A stretch of DNA of 64,000 bases from Aureliella sp046290675 (GTDB lineage: Bacteria; Planctomycetota; Planctomycetia; Pirellulales; Pirellulaceae). Where the stretch lies: NCBI GenBank assembly GCA_046290675.1, contig JBKAHA010000003.1, positions 744,001-808,000 on the forward strand, written 5' to 3'. A program made the translations under genes and the position numbers. The first letter of the stretch is position 1, and every line of letters starts with the position of its first letter. This document shows positions 16,742-24,798 of the stretch, in pieces. The notes under the pieces are model-generated. The model was not told the origin of the DNA, made no database searches, and saw only the letters and a list, made by a program, of their open reading frames with translations.

Positions 16742-18613
16742 ATGAACAAGTTTGGTTGGCGTTGGATTCTCGCGGTCGCCTTTGCGGTGCAGGTTGGTTT
16801 GTACGCCTGGCTATTCGAGCTGAGCAATGCGTTCGAATATGGTGAGTCCACTGCGGGCCGTCCCGTCGTGCTTGTGGTCGTGCTCTTGACGATCTGTTTC
16901 GCCCTTCATCTGGTCGCCCTTCTCGCGGCTCTGAGGCTGACCAGTAGTCGACCACTGTGGTGGTTTCTATTTGCTGGCGCGTGTGTCTATCGCCTGATAC
17001 TGCTTCCTTCTGAGCCAATTCAAGAGGTGGATATCTACCGCTATTGCTGGGATGGCTACGTGCTTCGACGGGGAGTCAGTCCGTTTCGCTACAGTCCGTC
17101 ACGTGTCCTGAGCGCCAGTGAGGACGAAATTGGCCTGACCGATGAGCTGCGGATGTTGATTCAACAACGCGATGGTGATCGTGAGTTGAGGGTGCTCATC
17201 GCGCGAGTGCACTTTGGTGAGCTGACGACGATTTACCCTCCAGTCAGCCAGGTCGTTTTTTCGGTCGCTGACCTTCTTACTCCAGGGCAGTCTACGCTGG
17301 CACTTCGGCTGCTGATGATGAAGGCAGTTATCGTTGTTTTTGATTTGCTGACACTCGCGATGCTGGCGAAGCTGTTGTCTCTGCTACAGAGACATGTTGC
17401 TTGGACCATCGTTTATGGTTGGAGTCCGTTGGTTTTGAAGGAGTTCGCGAATAGCGGGCACCTAGATTCCATTGCGGTCGCCTTTTGTGTCGCTGCTGCG
17501 TGGTCTGTCGCACGGCTGATTGTTACGCCGGAACTGGAGTCTGGCTCAGCAACGCGACGATGGGGTTTGGTTCATGCTCGTGGCTGGGCTGCATCGGCCG
17601 GACTTCTTGCTTTGGCCGTCGGGGCCAAGCTGTTTCCCGTTGTTCTCGCCCCACTCATGGTAGCAGCGGTTTGGCGGAGCTGTGGTTTTCGACGTGCGGC
17701 GGGATGGTGTCTTGTGTTCGGGCTCGTCGCACTGGCAGTGATGTTCCCCATGTTCCTGGCGATGCAGAAAGATGCAATCGACGCACGTCCGCCGCTGGAA
17801 GTTTCGTCTTCGCGTTCATCTCACGCGACCGAATTGAATGAGAATATGCCTCCGCTACCATCGATGACGAATCAGGAAGAAATGGTTGGCCCAGTCGGTC
17901 CGTTCGAGCTTGTGGGACTAGGTGAGGGGGCACTCGGTGTACCAGAACTTCCAAACGAAGTACCGCTCCCGACTGACGATGGACTCATCGAGTTCCTATC
18001 CCGTTGGGAGATGAATGATCTGCTCTTCATGCTTGTCGAGGAGAATGTTCGGCCGGGCTATCTGGCCAAATCGAAGCCTTGGTTTGTGGTCGTTCCCGGT
18101 TCCGTACGTGACGCCACAATGGAGACCTTAGAAAAATGGACAGGGATCGAAGGCTATCGGCTTCCATTTCTTGCGACTCGAGCTCTAACTAGCGCTTTGT
18201 TTTTTGCGATTGCGGTCGTATTGGCTGGGGCGTTGGCAAGGTCGCGTGTGGGTGCCTCGTCGGGGAAAGATGGGGGCTCGACGCAAGGACTGGCGGAACA
18301 GTTCTTGGAGTATGCTTGTTGGACGCTCGCTTGGTTCTGGCTTCTCGCACCGACACAGAACCCATGGTATTGGACTTGGGTGCTGCCCTTTGTCCCGTTT
18401 GCGCGGAATCGAGTGTGGTTATTGGTAGGCGGTCTGGCGATGGTCTACTATTTGCGATTCTATTTCCGTTATGAACTCTTCGACGTCGATGTATTCGGAA
18501 CCGGCTATGTGGGGAGCGACTTTTTTGATTTTGTCGTGGTCGTCGTCGAGTTTGGGCCTTGGTTGTTGTTGCTCTTTGCAACTTGCTGCTGGAATTGGTT
18601 TCGTCGCGCTTGA
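16742..18613 (+). CDS. Multi-spanning GT-C-like glycosyltransferase
   Basis: A 623-residue membrane protein with about ten or more hydrophobic helices. The first extracytoplasmic loop carries EVDIYRYCWDGYVLRRGVSP; the acidic E-x-D is placed like the catalytic motif of GT-C enzymes that use polyprenyl-phosphate sugars (mannosyltransferase/DUF2029 type). A hydrophilic stretch of about 120 residues (about 345-465), rich in Pro and Glu, interrupts the membrane region, followed by helices and the WLLAPTQNPWYWTWVLPF motif typical of the family. It is tightly linked to the upstream GT2 gene. Acceptor unknown; protein or envelope glycan modification is likely. Confidence 0.75.
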   Translation: MNKFGWRWILAVAFAVQVGLYAWLFELSNAFEYGESTAGRPVVLVVVLLTICFALHLVALLAALRLTSSRPLWWFLFAGACVYRLILLPSEPIQEVDIYRYCWDGYVLRRGVSPFRYSPSRVLSASEDEIGLTDELRMLIQQRDGDRELRVLIARVHFGELTTIYPPVSQVVFSVADLLTPGQSTLALRLLMMKAVIVVFDLLTLAMLAKLLSLLQRHVAWTIVYGWSPLVLKEFANSGHLDSIAVAFCVAAAWSVARLIVTPELESGSATRRWGLVHARGWAASAGLLALAVGAKLFPVVLAPLMVAAVWRSCGFRRAAGWCLVFGLVALAVMFPMFLAMQKDAIDARPPLEVSSSRSSHATELNENMPPLPSMTNQEEMVGPVGPFELVGLGEGALGVPELPNEVPLPTDDGLIEFLSRWEMNDLLFMLVEENVRPGYLAKSKPWFVVVPGSVRDATMETLEKWTGIEGYRLPFLATRALTSALFFAIAVVLAGALARSRVGASSGKDGGSTQGLAEQFLEYACWTLAWFWLLAPTQNPWYWTWVLPFVPFARNRVWLLVGGLAMVYYLRFYFRYELFDVDVFGTGYVGSDFFDFVVVVVEFGPWLLLLFATCCWNWFRRA

Positions 18614-18810
18614 TGAGGCGAATCAAAAGTGTGATGTCACCGCTCTAACCATGCGATGGCTTCACTTATCAGGGGCGGCAGCGATATAATCGATTTTTCG
18701 ACAGCGCCGACTTATGGTGTTTCCCGCTTTTTCGGCGAGTCGGATGAACTCGGGTTTACGTCGACGTGGAGATGGTCGACGTCGATTACGGCTGCGGGCG
18801 GCCGCGTTTG

Positions 18811-18828
18811 ATCGCCGAAATCGGCGAT
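18811..18828 (+). promoter_or_regulatory. Leader hairpin with T-rich tail before the ECF sigma gene
   Basis: A perfect 7-bp stem (18811-18817 with 18822-18828) with a 4-base loop is followed by TTGTTTTGTT and lies 39 bases before the preferred sigma start. It resembles a weak terminator or attenuator in a leader. If translation began at ATG 18766 it would instead be coding. Confidence 0.35.
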
Positions 18829-18867
18829 TTGTTTTGTTGGACGATTCGAAACTCACTGGCGGACGAA

Positions 18868-19473
18868 ATGACGATCTCGGAAACTCTCGCTGGAGCAACT
18901 TCGCCGGAAGTGCTGGATCCTGAGGATTGGGTCGACGCCTACGGAGACGACTTCTTTAGGTATGCGAGATCTCGTCTCCGTGATGCCGCGGCAGCGGAAG
19001 AGGTTGTGCAAGAAGCATTCATGGCCGGAATTCGGCATTTGAATTCATTCGCGGGGTCAGGAAGTCAACGGGCCTGGCTGATGACGATTCTTCGGCGAAA
19101 AGTCATCGATTACGTCCGCTCGAGGAACCGCATCCTGGAGCAGTCCTGGGCAGGGGAGACGGACCCGACGGCTCTGCTTTTCGATGAGAACGGCCGTTGG
19201 AAGCCTGGAGCACTGCCGAAGGTTGAGCCGGGAGCTAGGCTCGAAAGCAGCGAACTTTGGGATGTGGTCAAGGGGTGCCTTGAGGGGCTGCCGACCGGGC
19301 AAGCTGATGTATTTGTGCTGAGCGTGATTGATGAGATGGAAACCGAAGAAATCTGTAAGGAACTGGACATAACTCCGTCCAACTTGTGGGTGAGGCTACA
19401 CCGAGCCAGATTGGGGTTGGCTAAATGCGTGGGGACGAAGTGGTTTTCGCAGAGCGGCGTGACAGGTAGTTAG
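18868..19473 (+). CDS. ECF-type RNA polymerase sigma factor (module 1)
   Basis: A 201-residue sigma-70 family protein with only regions 2 and 4. Region 2 spans about 20-85 (FFRYARSRLRD, EEVVQEAFMAG, RAWLMTILRRKVIDYVRSR); region 4 spans about 140-195 (LEGLPTGQADVFVLSVIDEM, a helix-turn-helix TEEICKELDITPSNLWVRLHRAR). It should redirect RNA polymerase to a specific promoter set. No separate anti-sigma gene is adjacent; instead a Ser/Thr kinase gene starts 9 bases after the stop. The arrangement suggests that the kinase or its N-terminus controls this sigma factor. ATG 18766 is an alternative start. Confidence 0.92.
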   Translation: MTISETLAGATSPEVLDPEDWVDAYGDDFFRYARSRLRDAAAAEEVVQEAFMAGIRHLNSFAGSGSQRAWLMTILRRKVIDYVRSRNRILEQSWAGETDPTALLFDENGRWKPGALPKVEPGARLESSELWDVVKGCLEGLPTGQADVFVLSVIDEMETEEICKELDITPSNLWVRLHRARLGLAKCVGTKWFSQSGVTGS

Positions 19474-19482
19474 GGATATTCC

Positions 19483-21552
19483 ATGCGACAGACAAGCAAC
19501 ATTGAGGCTTCCGAACTGATTTCACGTTCGCTTTCCGGATCTCTGACCGATACCGAACGTGACGAGCTGGATCGCTATATGGAAGAGAACGATTCTGAGC
19601 AAACGGCGGCGGCCCAATCGTTTGCAGAGCTGTCGGCAGCAATTGCGAAATCGGCGGTGATTGCTAGAGATCTGAATCATGAGGAGGGACTGAGTGAAAT
19701 TGCGAAGGAACGCCTGAAGAAGTCGGTTCGGAAGGCGAAGATGGACTCAATGGTGTCGCGCACTGCGGGTTCACAAGTGGCGGACCCGCGGACTGTCTAT
19801 TTTACTAGTGGTGATCATGAAGAAGGGCCGCCAGAAGAGTCTAGGCAGGCCGTCTCGCGATTCACTTTGCTGCAGAAGATTGGCGAGGGCGGACTTGGCA
19901 CCGTTTGGTTGGCCCGCGACGAGCGGTTGCACCGCAATGTTGCCCTGAAGGAGATGAACCCCAAAGCTGCAGGTTCAAAGCGACTGTGGAGGCGGTTTCA
20001 GCGTGAGGCGGAAATCACCGGCCACCTGGAGCATCCAAATGTGGTTCCGTTACACATGAGTGGGGTGAATCCCGAAACGGGATTGCCCTTCTATGTGATG
20101 CGTTTCTTAGGCAAACAGACTTTAGCTGAAGCGATTCAGGAGTATCACGCCAAGGTTGCAGCGAATGCGGAAGAGCCGCTTGACTTGCATCGTTTGTTGA
20201 ATGTCTTCCTGAAAGTTTGCCAAGCCTTGGCCTATGCCCACTCACGCGGCGTCATTCACCGCGACCTGAAGCCAGAGAATGTGATCTTGGACAACTTTGG
20301 CCAAGTCATAGTCTTGGACTGGGGGTTGGCGAAGATGGCCAGTGACGGCGAATTGGCTTTAAGGCTTTCGCTCAGTGGAGATCTGAGTGACAGCAACCTT
20401 GGTGCTACGCTCGACGGTGATATCGTTGGTACGCCACTCTACATGGGGCCAGAGCAAGCTGCCGGTGATCTCAATGCTATTGATGAACGTACGGACGTCT
20501 ATGGTTTGGGAGCAATTCTTTTTGCCATCCTGACTGGGAATGCGCCGCATGAAAATAGCAATCTTTCGCGGGACGGCACGCTTCAAGTCCAAGGCTTCTT
20601 GGATAGTATCGTCAATTCGGAAGCAAAGAGCCCACGAGAGATCAACCCGGATGTGCCAAAAGATCTCGAGGCGATCTGCATGCGGGCAATGGCAAAGAAG
20701 AAGTATGCACGTCATGCGTCGGCCACGGATTTGGCTAGCGACGTGGAATTGTGGATTGCCGGTTCTCGTCAGAAAGAGACCGAGTACAACGCGATGCGCA
20801 TGGCCGGGCGGGATTTGAAGTCGCGATTATGCGTGCAGATGCGTGAGCTAATGGCGCTGACGCTGTTTATGGTCGAGTTACCGCCGATCCAAGGTTTGAT
20901 TCAAAGTGTGGACCAGGATAAGGACGAGTTCGCAGTTTGGCGGGATCGACTGTCCCAGATCCTGCTGGCTTTGATCCGTGTCAAGCCAAGTATGTCTGGC
21001 AATAGCTATTGCCGCATTGATGGTGAGCGAGCCAAGGAATTGGTTCGCGTTGAGCGTAGCCCCATGGACAAAACGAACGTCCGTAACGTACCCCAAAGTC
21101 GTTTGCGGGATTCCGTTGCGAACAAGTTTCAGCTTGCCGTTATGGAGCAGTTCCCAGGGGAATGCGCAATGGATTTTGATTGCACTGCAGCGGGAACTGT
21201 GCGGCTGGTCTGCGGTGTTCCCGTGTTTGATGACAACTCGGAAGAGCCATTCGGGATGGTTGTGGCAGAAGCTGAGGTCGGCAATCTTGTGCGTCCAGAG
21301 CTAGAGTTGTCCAAGTCGGACTTCGAGGCTCTGTTGTTAGACGATTCGGGGAGTGTGCTGTTTTCGACTGCATCGGCCGTTGATTCGAAGCGGCTTGCTG
21401 CCAAAGAGGGCCTGAGCAATTGGGAAGAAGTTCGGTCCGTGATGGATGTTGAACAGGAGTACCTCGATCCGAACCGCGAAATCTATGCAACGCGCCTACC
21501 CTTGCCGAAGCGGCAGAATTCTATCAACATCGTCTTCAAAAATATCGGATGA
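19483..21552 (+). CDS. Soluble Ser/Thr protein kinase with anti-sigma-like N-terminus and PDC/Cache-like C-terminus (module 1)
   Basis: 689 residues. Residues 1-90 are helical and begin like anti-sigma factors (ISRSLSGSLTDTERDELDRYM) but lack the zinc Cys/His. The kinase domain (about 127-430) has a Gly loop IGEGGLGTVWLA, Lys156, HRD at 259-261 with HRDLKPENV, and DWG at 279 instead of DFG; the catalytic residues are intact. Residues about 455-689 resemble the PDC/dCache sensor of chemoreceptors and histidine kinases (LPPIQGLIQS, ICRI-type core, AKELVRVERSP, FGMVVAEAEV, LLLDDSGSVLFST), yet no membrane helix flanks it. It probably phosphorylates or binds the cotranscribed ECF factor in response to a ligand; this is inference. 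Confidence 0.88.
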   Translation: MRQTSNIEASELISRSLSGSLTDTERDELDRYMEENDSEQTAAAQSFAELSAAIAKSAVIARDLNHEEGLSEIAKERLKKSVRKAKMDSMVSRTAGSQVADPRTVYFTSGDHEEGPPEESRQAVSRFTLLQKIGEGGLGTVWLARDERLHRNVALKEMNPKAAGSKRLWRRFQREAEITGHLEHPNVVPLHMSGVNPETGLPFYVMRFLGKQTLAEAIQEYHAKVAANAEEPLDLHRLLNVFLKVCQALAYAHSRGVIHRDLKPENVILDNFGQVIVLDWGLAKMASDGELALRLSLSGDLSDSNLGATLDGDIVGTPLYMGPEQAAGDLNAIDERTDVYGLGAILFAILTGNAPHENSNLSRDGTLQVQGFLDSIVNSEAKSPREINPDVPKDLEAICMRAMAKKKYARHASATDLASDVELWIAGSRQKETEYNAMRMAGRDLKSRLCVQMRELMALTLFMVELPPIQGLIQSVDQDKDEFAVWRDRLSQILLALIRVKPSMSGNSYCRIDGERAKELVRVERSPMDKTNVRNVPQSRLRDSVANKFQLAVMEQFPGECAMDFDCTAAGTVRLVCGVPVFDDNSEEPFGMVVAEAEVGNLVRPELELSKSDFEALLLDDSGSVLFSTASAVDSKRLAAKEGLSNWEEVRSVMDVEQEYLDPNREIYATRLPLPKRQNSINIVFKNIG

Positions 21553-21705
21553 GGCTTCGTTGGCCGCTGATTGATCTACCAATCTATAGCTTGTTTGGCA
21601 GTTTGGATTTCCCGACGCCCTGACGCCTCCCGACGATACTCTAATTTCGTAGCGTCATTGCGCGATGATGCATCTAGGTAACGCCCGGTTAGTCTGAAAG
21701 GTTGG

Positions 21706-22710
21706 TTGCCCGTGCCAGCGAACTTAACGCCCCAATATCACCGCGCCGAAGCCGCTTACCGACAAGCTACGACGCCCCAGGAGGAGTTGGATTGTCTTCA
21801 GGTGATGCTACGCGAGCTGCCAAAGCACAAAGGGACGGACAAGCTCCAGGCGGACCTCAAAGCGAAGATAGCTAAGGTCAAAGTTGACGCTGCAAAGCCA
21901 GCTCCCAAAACGGGTGTTAAGAGTGCAGCCAAGATTCCTTCCCAAGGAGCTGGGCGAATTCTATTGATCGGCGCCCCCAATTCCGGAAAGAGTCAACTGT
22001 TGCAGAAACTCACCCGGGCCCAGCCCGAGGTGGCAGAGTATCCGTTCACGACTCAATCGCCGTTGCCGGGGATGATGTTGTTCGAGGATTGCCCATTTCA
22101 ACTCATCGATATGCCTCCGGTGACAGCCGACTTTATGGACCCATCGACCATATCGTTGGTCCGCGGCGCAGACATGGTGTTTCTCATTGTCGATCTGGGG
22201 AGCGATAATCTAATCGAAGATACGCAGGCTGTTCTGGATCGGTTTCAAGGGACGAAGACAAGGCTTGGTCGCGAAACGGCTCTGGATCCTGAGGACATTG
22301 GTGTCAGTTACACTCGCACTCTCATGCTTTTAAACAAATGCGATGCACCTGATGCGAGCGACCGAGCACAGCTACTTGATGAATTCCTAGAGTTGCCATT
22401 TGAACGCAAGTATGTCAGTGCTGAGTCCGACCATGGGCTCGACGATGTGAAGCAAGCTGTATTTGAGGCACTCGAAATTGTGCGAGTCTATACCAAACAT
22501 CCCAAGGAAAAGGAGCCGGACCGAACCAAGCCCTTTGCGGTCAGGCGTGGCGACACGCTTGTCGAAGTCGCTCAGCATGTGCATAAGGAAATGGCGGAAC
22601 AGTTGCGAGGGGCTCGAGTCTGGGGGCCAAAAGTGCATGATGGTACGGTCGTCAAACCGGACTATGAACCCGTCGACGGCGACGTCGTCGAGCTACATGC
22701 TGGCGGCTAG
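21706..22710 (+). CDS. TGS-domain GTPase of the Obg/DRG class
   Basis: A 334-residue protein: a helical N-terminus rich in Lys and Ala (1-80), a G domain with P-loop GAPNSGKS (about 87-94), a G2-like YPFTTQSPLPGMM, a G3 variant DMPPV in place of DxxG, G4 NKCD, and a C-terminal TGS domain (about 268-334; KPFAVRRGDTLVEVAQHVHKEM, VHDGTVVKPDYEPVDGDVVELH). The class includes ribosome- and RNA-associated GTPases; this protein is smaller than Obg and lacks the Obg fold. The altered G3 may affect hydrolysis. Start is TTG 21706 or GTG 21712; both sit behind GAAAGG at 21696. Confidence 0.85.
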   Translation: MPVPANLTPQYHRAEAAYRQATTPQEELDCLQVMLRELPKHKGTDKLQADLKAKIAKVKVDAAKPAPKTGVKSAAKIPSQGAGRILLIGAPNSGKSQLLQKLTRAQPEVAEYPFTTQSPLPGMMLFEDCPFQLIDMPPVTADFMDPSTISLVRGADMVFLIVDLGSDNLIEDTQAVLDRFQGTKTRLGRETALDPEDIGVSYTRTLMLLNKCDAPDASDRAQLLDEFLELPFERKYVSAESDHGLDDVKQAVFEALEIVRVYTKHPKEKEPDRTKPFAVRRGDTLVEVAQHVHKEMAEQLRGARVWGPKVHDGTVVKPDYEPVDGDVVELHAGG

Positions 22711-22729
22711 TTTGGACTTGCTCCCTTTA

Positions 22730-22846
22730 GCGCGTAAGTAGTGCGCGTAAGTAGTGCGCGTAAGTAGTGCGCGTAAGTAGTGCGCGTAAGTAGTGCGCGT
22801 AAGTAGTGCGCGTAAGAAGTGCGCGTAAGAAGTGCGCGTAAGAAGT
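22730..22846. repeat. 13-bp minisatellite, nine units
   Basis: Nine head-to-tail copies of GCGCGTAAGTAGT with no gaps. Units 1-6 are identical; units 7-9 all carry the same T-to-A change (GCGCGTAAGAAGT). It fills half of the gap between the GTPase and polX genes. The block order suggests recent expansion from two parental units. Because 13 is not a multiple of 3, the array stays open in one minus-strand frame as a 13-residue peptide repeat, which I regard as accidental. Confidence 0.97.
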
Positions 22847-22947
22847 TGCCGACTCCCATGCACAAGAACAATCGCGAACATGCTCCGATTGTTACCTACC
22901 CAGCATACAACGCCCACGCAGTGTGAAATCAAGAGAAGAGTTGGAAA

Positions 22948-24681
22948 ATGAACAACGCCGATATTGCGCGAGTCTTTGAAGAAATGGCGGATTTGTTGGA
23001 GTTGCGCGGGGAGAATGCGTTCCGCGTCCGTGCCTATCGCAACGGTGCGAAGACGATCCAGGAGCTGAGCGAAAGCGTGGCAGAGATCGTTCAGAACGAT
23101 AGCAAGGATCTCAAGTCCTATGCCGGTATTGGAGCAACACTGGCCGAAAAGTGCGTCGTGTTGGTGGAAACTGGTGGTCTTCCGCAGCTGGAAAAACTGA
23201 AAGCCGAAACTCCCGATGTCCTCATCAAGATGACTCGTATTCCTGGGCTTGGCGCGAAAAAGGCGATGAAGCTCCAGGAAGAGCTCGAATTGACTTCACT
23301 TGAAGACCTACGCAAAGCCTGCGAAGAGGAACGCGTCCGTTCTTTGAAAGGTTTTGCGGCCAAAACAGAGGAACTTATTCTCAAAGGCCTCGAAATTGCC
23401 GAAGCCGCTTCGCAACGAATTCGCATCGATCAAGCAGAGAAACTGGTTAACCGCTTGCGGCTGCATCTCGAAGAATGTGATTCGATCGAAAAAATAGAAT
23501 TCGCGGGGAGCTATCGTCGTGGCAAAGAGTCGGTCGGTGATATCGATATTCTCGTGGTGAGTGAAGATCACGAAAGCGTCATGGATCGACTCGGTGATTT
23601 CACTGGATTGGTCAGTGTAATTGTGCGTGGTGAGACGAAGATGTCGATTCGCGTCGATGAACAATTTCAAGTTGATCTACGCGTCGTTCCGAAAGCATCG
23701 TTTGGCGCAGCTCTCCAGTATTTCACCGGCTCGAAAGAGCACAACGTTGCGGTTCGAAGCCGTGCGCGAAAACTTGGACTGACTGTCAACGAGTATGGCG
23801 TCGCAAAGCTTGATGACCCCACAACTTATATAGCCGGGCAGTCTGAAGAAGATGTGTACAAGTCATTGGGGTTGAGTTGGGTTTCACCTGAGCTGCGAGA
23901 AGGACGCCGGGAGTTGACTTGGGCTGAGGATGAGGCATTTCCGGATTTAGTGACGGAAGCTGATATTGTCGCCGATCTTCACATGCATACAACGGCCAGC
24001 GATGGTAGCAACTCGATTGAGCAGATGGCGGACGCAGCCCGAGCACTTGGCAGGACACATATCGCGATCACAGATCATTCAAAGCGAGTCAGTATGGCCA
24101 ATGGTTTGGATGAAAAGCGATTGCTCGACCAATGGCAGAGCATTGATGAGTTTAACGCGATCCAGGCTGACGGATTTCGTGTGTTGAAAGGAGTCGAATG
24201 CGACATTCTTGAAGACGGCCCCCTGGATATCGCGGATGAAGTCCTTGCGGAAGCGGATTGGGTCATTGCGAGTGTCCACTACGGACAGAAGCAGCCACGT
24301 GAGCAGATTACGTCACGAATTGTTGGTGCTTTAGAAAACCCACATGTTGACACGATTGCGCATCCGACCGGAAGACTCATTGGTTCACGACCGCCCTATG
24401 AGGTTGACTTGCAGGCTGTCTTTGACGCTGCCATTGCCCACGGTAAGAGTCTGGAATTGAACGCTAGTCCCAGGCGATTGGATCTATCCGAGATGCATCT
24501 GATGCAAGCTGCCGAGATGGGGATTCCCATCACGATCAATACGGATGCCCACGCAAAGGAAGGTATGAGTGTCATGCGTTTTGGAATTACGCAGGCACGT
24601 CGCGCAGGGCTAACAAAAGAACAGGTACTGAACACCTGGGATCTAGAACGATTGCTTGAATGGTTGCGGTCCCATTCGTGA
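22948..24681 (+). CDS. polX: DNA polymerase X with PHP 3'-5' exonuclease domain
   Basis: A 577-residue bacterial PolX used in base-excision and gap repair. The N-terminal helix-hairpin-helix region (1-170) is followed by the nucleotidyltransferase core with GSYRR at 187-191 and catalytic DID at 198-200. The fingers/thumb segment follows (TGSKEHNVAVRSRARKLG, NEYGVAKL). The C-terminal PHP domain (about 340-577) starts with ADLHMHTTASDGS (His345, His347) and contains IAITDHSKR, HPTGRLIG and INTDAHA, the metal ligands for exonuclease activity. Length and order are normal. A terminator hairpin follows. Confidence 0.95.
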   Translation: MNNADIARVFEEMADLLELRGENAFRVRAYRNGAKTIQELSESVAEIVQNDSKDLKSYAGIGATLAEKCVVLVETGGLPQLEKLKAETPDVLIKMTRIPGLGAKKAMKLQEELELTSLEDLRKACEEERVRSLKGFAAKTEELILKGLEIAEAASQRIRIDQAEKLVNRLRLHLEECDSIEKIEFAGSYRRGKESVGDIDILVVSEDHESVMDRLGDFTGLVSVIVRGETKMSIRVDEQFQVDLRVVPKASFGAALQYFTGSKEHNVAVRSRARKLGLTVNEYGVAKLDDPTTYIAGQSEEDVYKSLGLSWVSPELREGRRELTWAEDEAFPDLVTEADIVADLHMHTTASDGSNSIEQMADAARALGRTHIAITDHSKRVSMANGLDEKRLLDQWQSIDEFNAIQADGFRVLKGVECDILEDGPLDIADEVLAEADWVIASVHYGQKQPREQITSRIVGALENPHVDTIAHPTGRLIGSRPPYEVDLQAVFDAAIAHGKSLELNASPRRLDLSEMHLMQAAEMGIPITINTDAHAKEGMSVMRFGITQARRAGLTKEQVLNTWDLERLLEWLRSHS

Positions 24682-24721
24682 AGCGGCTTCCGGAGTATGT
24701 GGTAGAAGACTTCTTGCCCAG

Positions 24722-24761
24722 AAAAAAACGGCTTGAGCAACACTGGTTGCCCAAGCCGTTT
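24722..24761 (-). terminator. Intrinsic terminator for the minus-strand oxidoreductase, probably bidirectional
   Basis: A 10-bp perfect outer stem (24726-24735 with 24752-24761) continues, after one mismatch, as a 5-bp inner stem (24737-24741 with 24746-24750). Read on the minus strand it is followed by seven T (complement of 24722-24728), a textbook terminator for the Gfo/Idh/MocA gene. On the plus strand the same hairpin follows polX by about 45 bases with only a short T run. Confidence 0.88.
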
Positions 24762-24798
24762 GTACGGTCTCAGTTTCTCTAGCCGTTTCAGGGTTCAA

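Noticed and set aside
22730..22846. CRISPR-like array
   Set aside because: Units are directly adjacent with no spacers and no cas gene is nearby; it is a minisatellite.
22693..22932. 79-codon minus-strand frame encoding 13-residue peptide repeats
   Set aside because: Produced by reading the 13-bp DNA repeat through; no start signal or domain.
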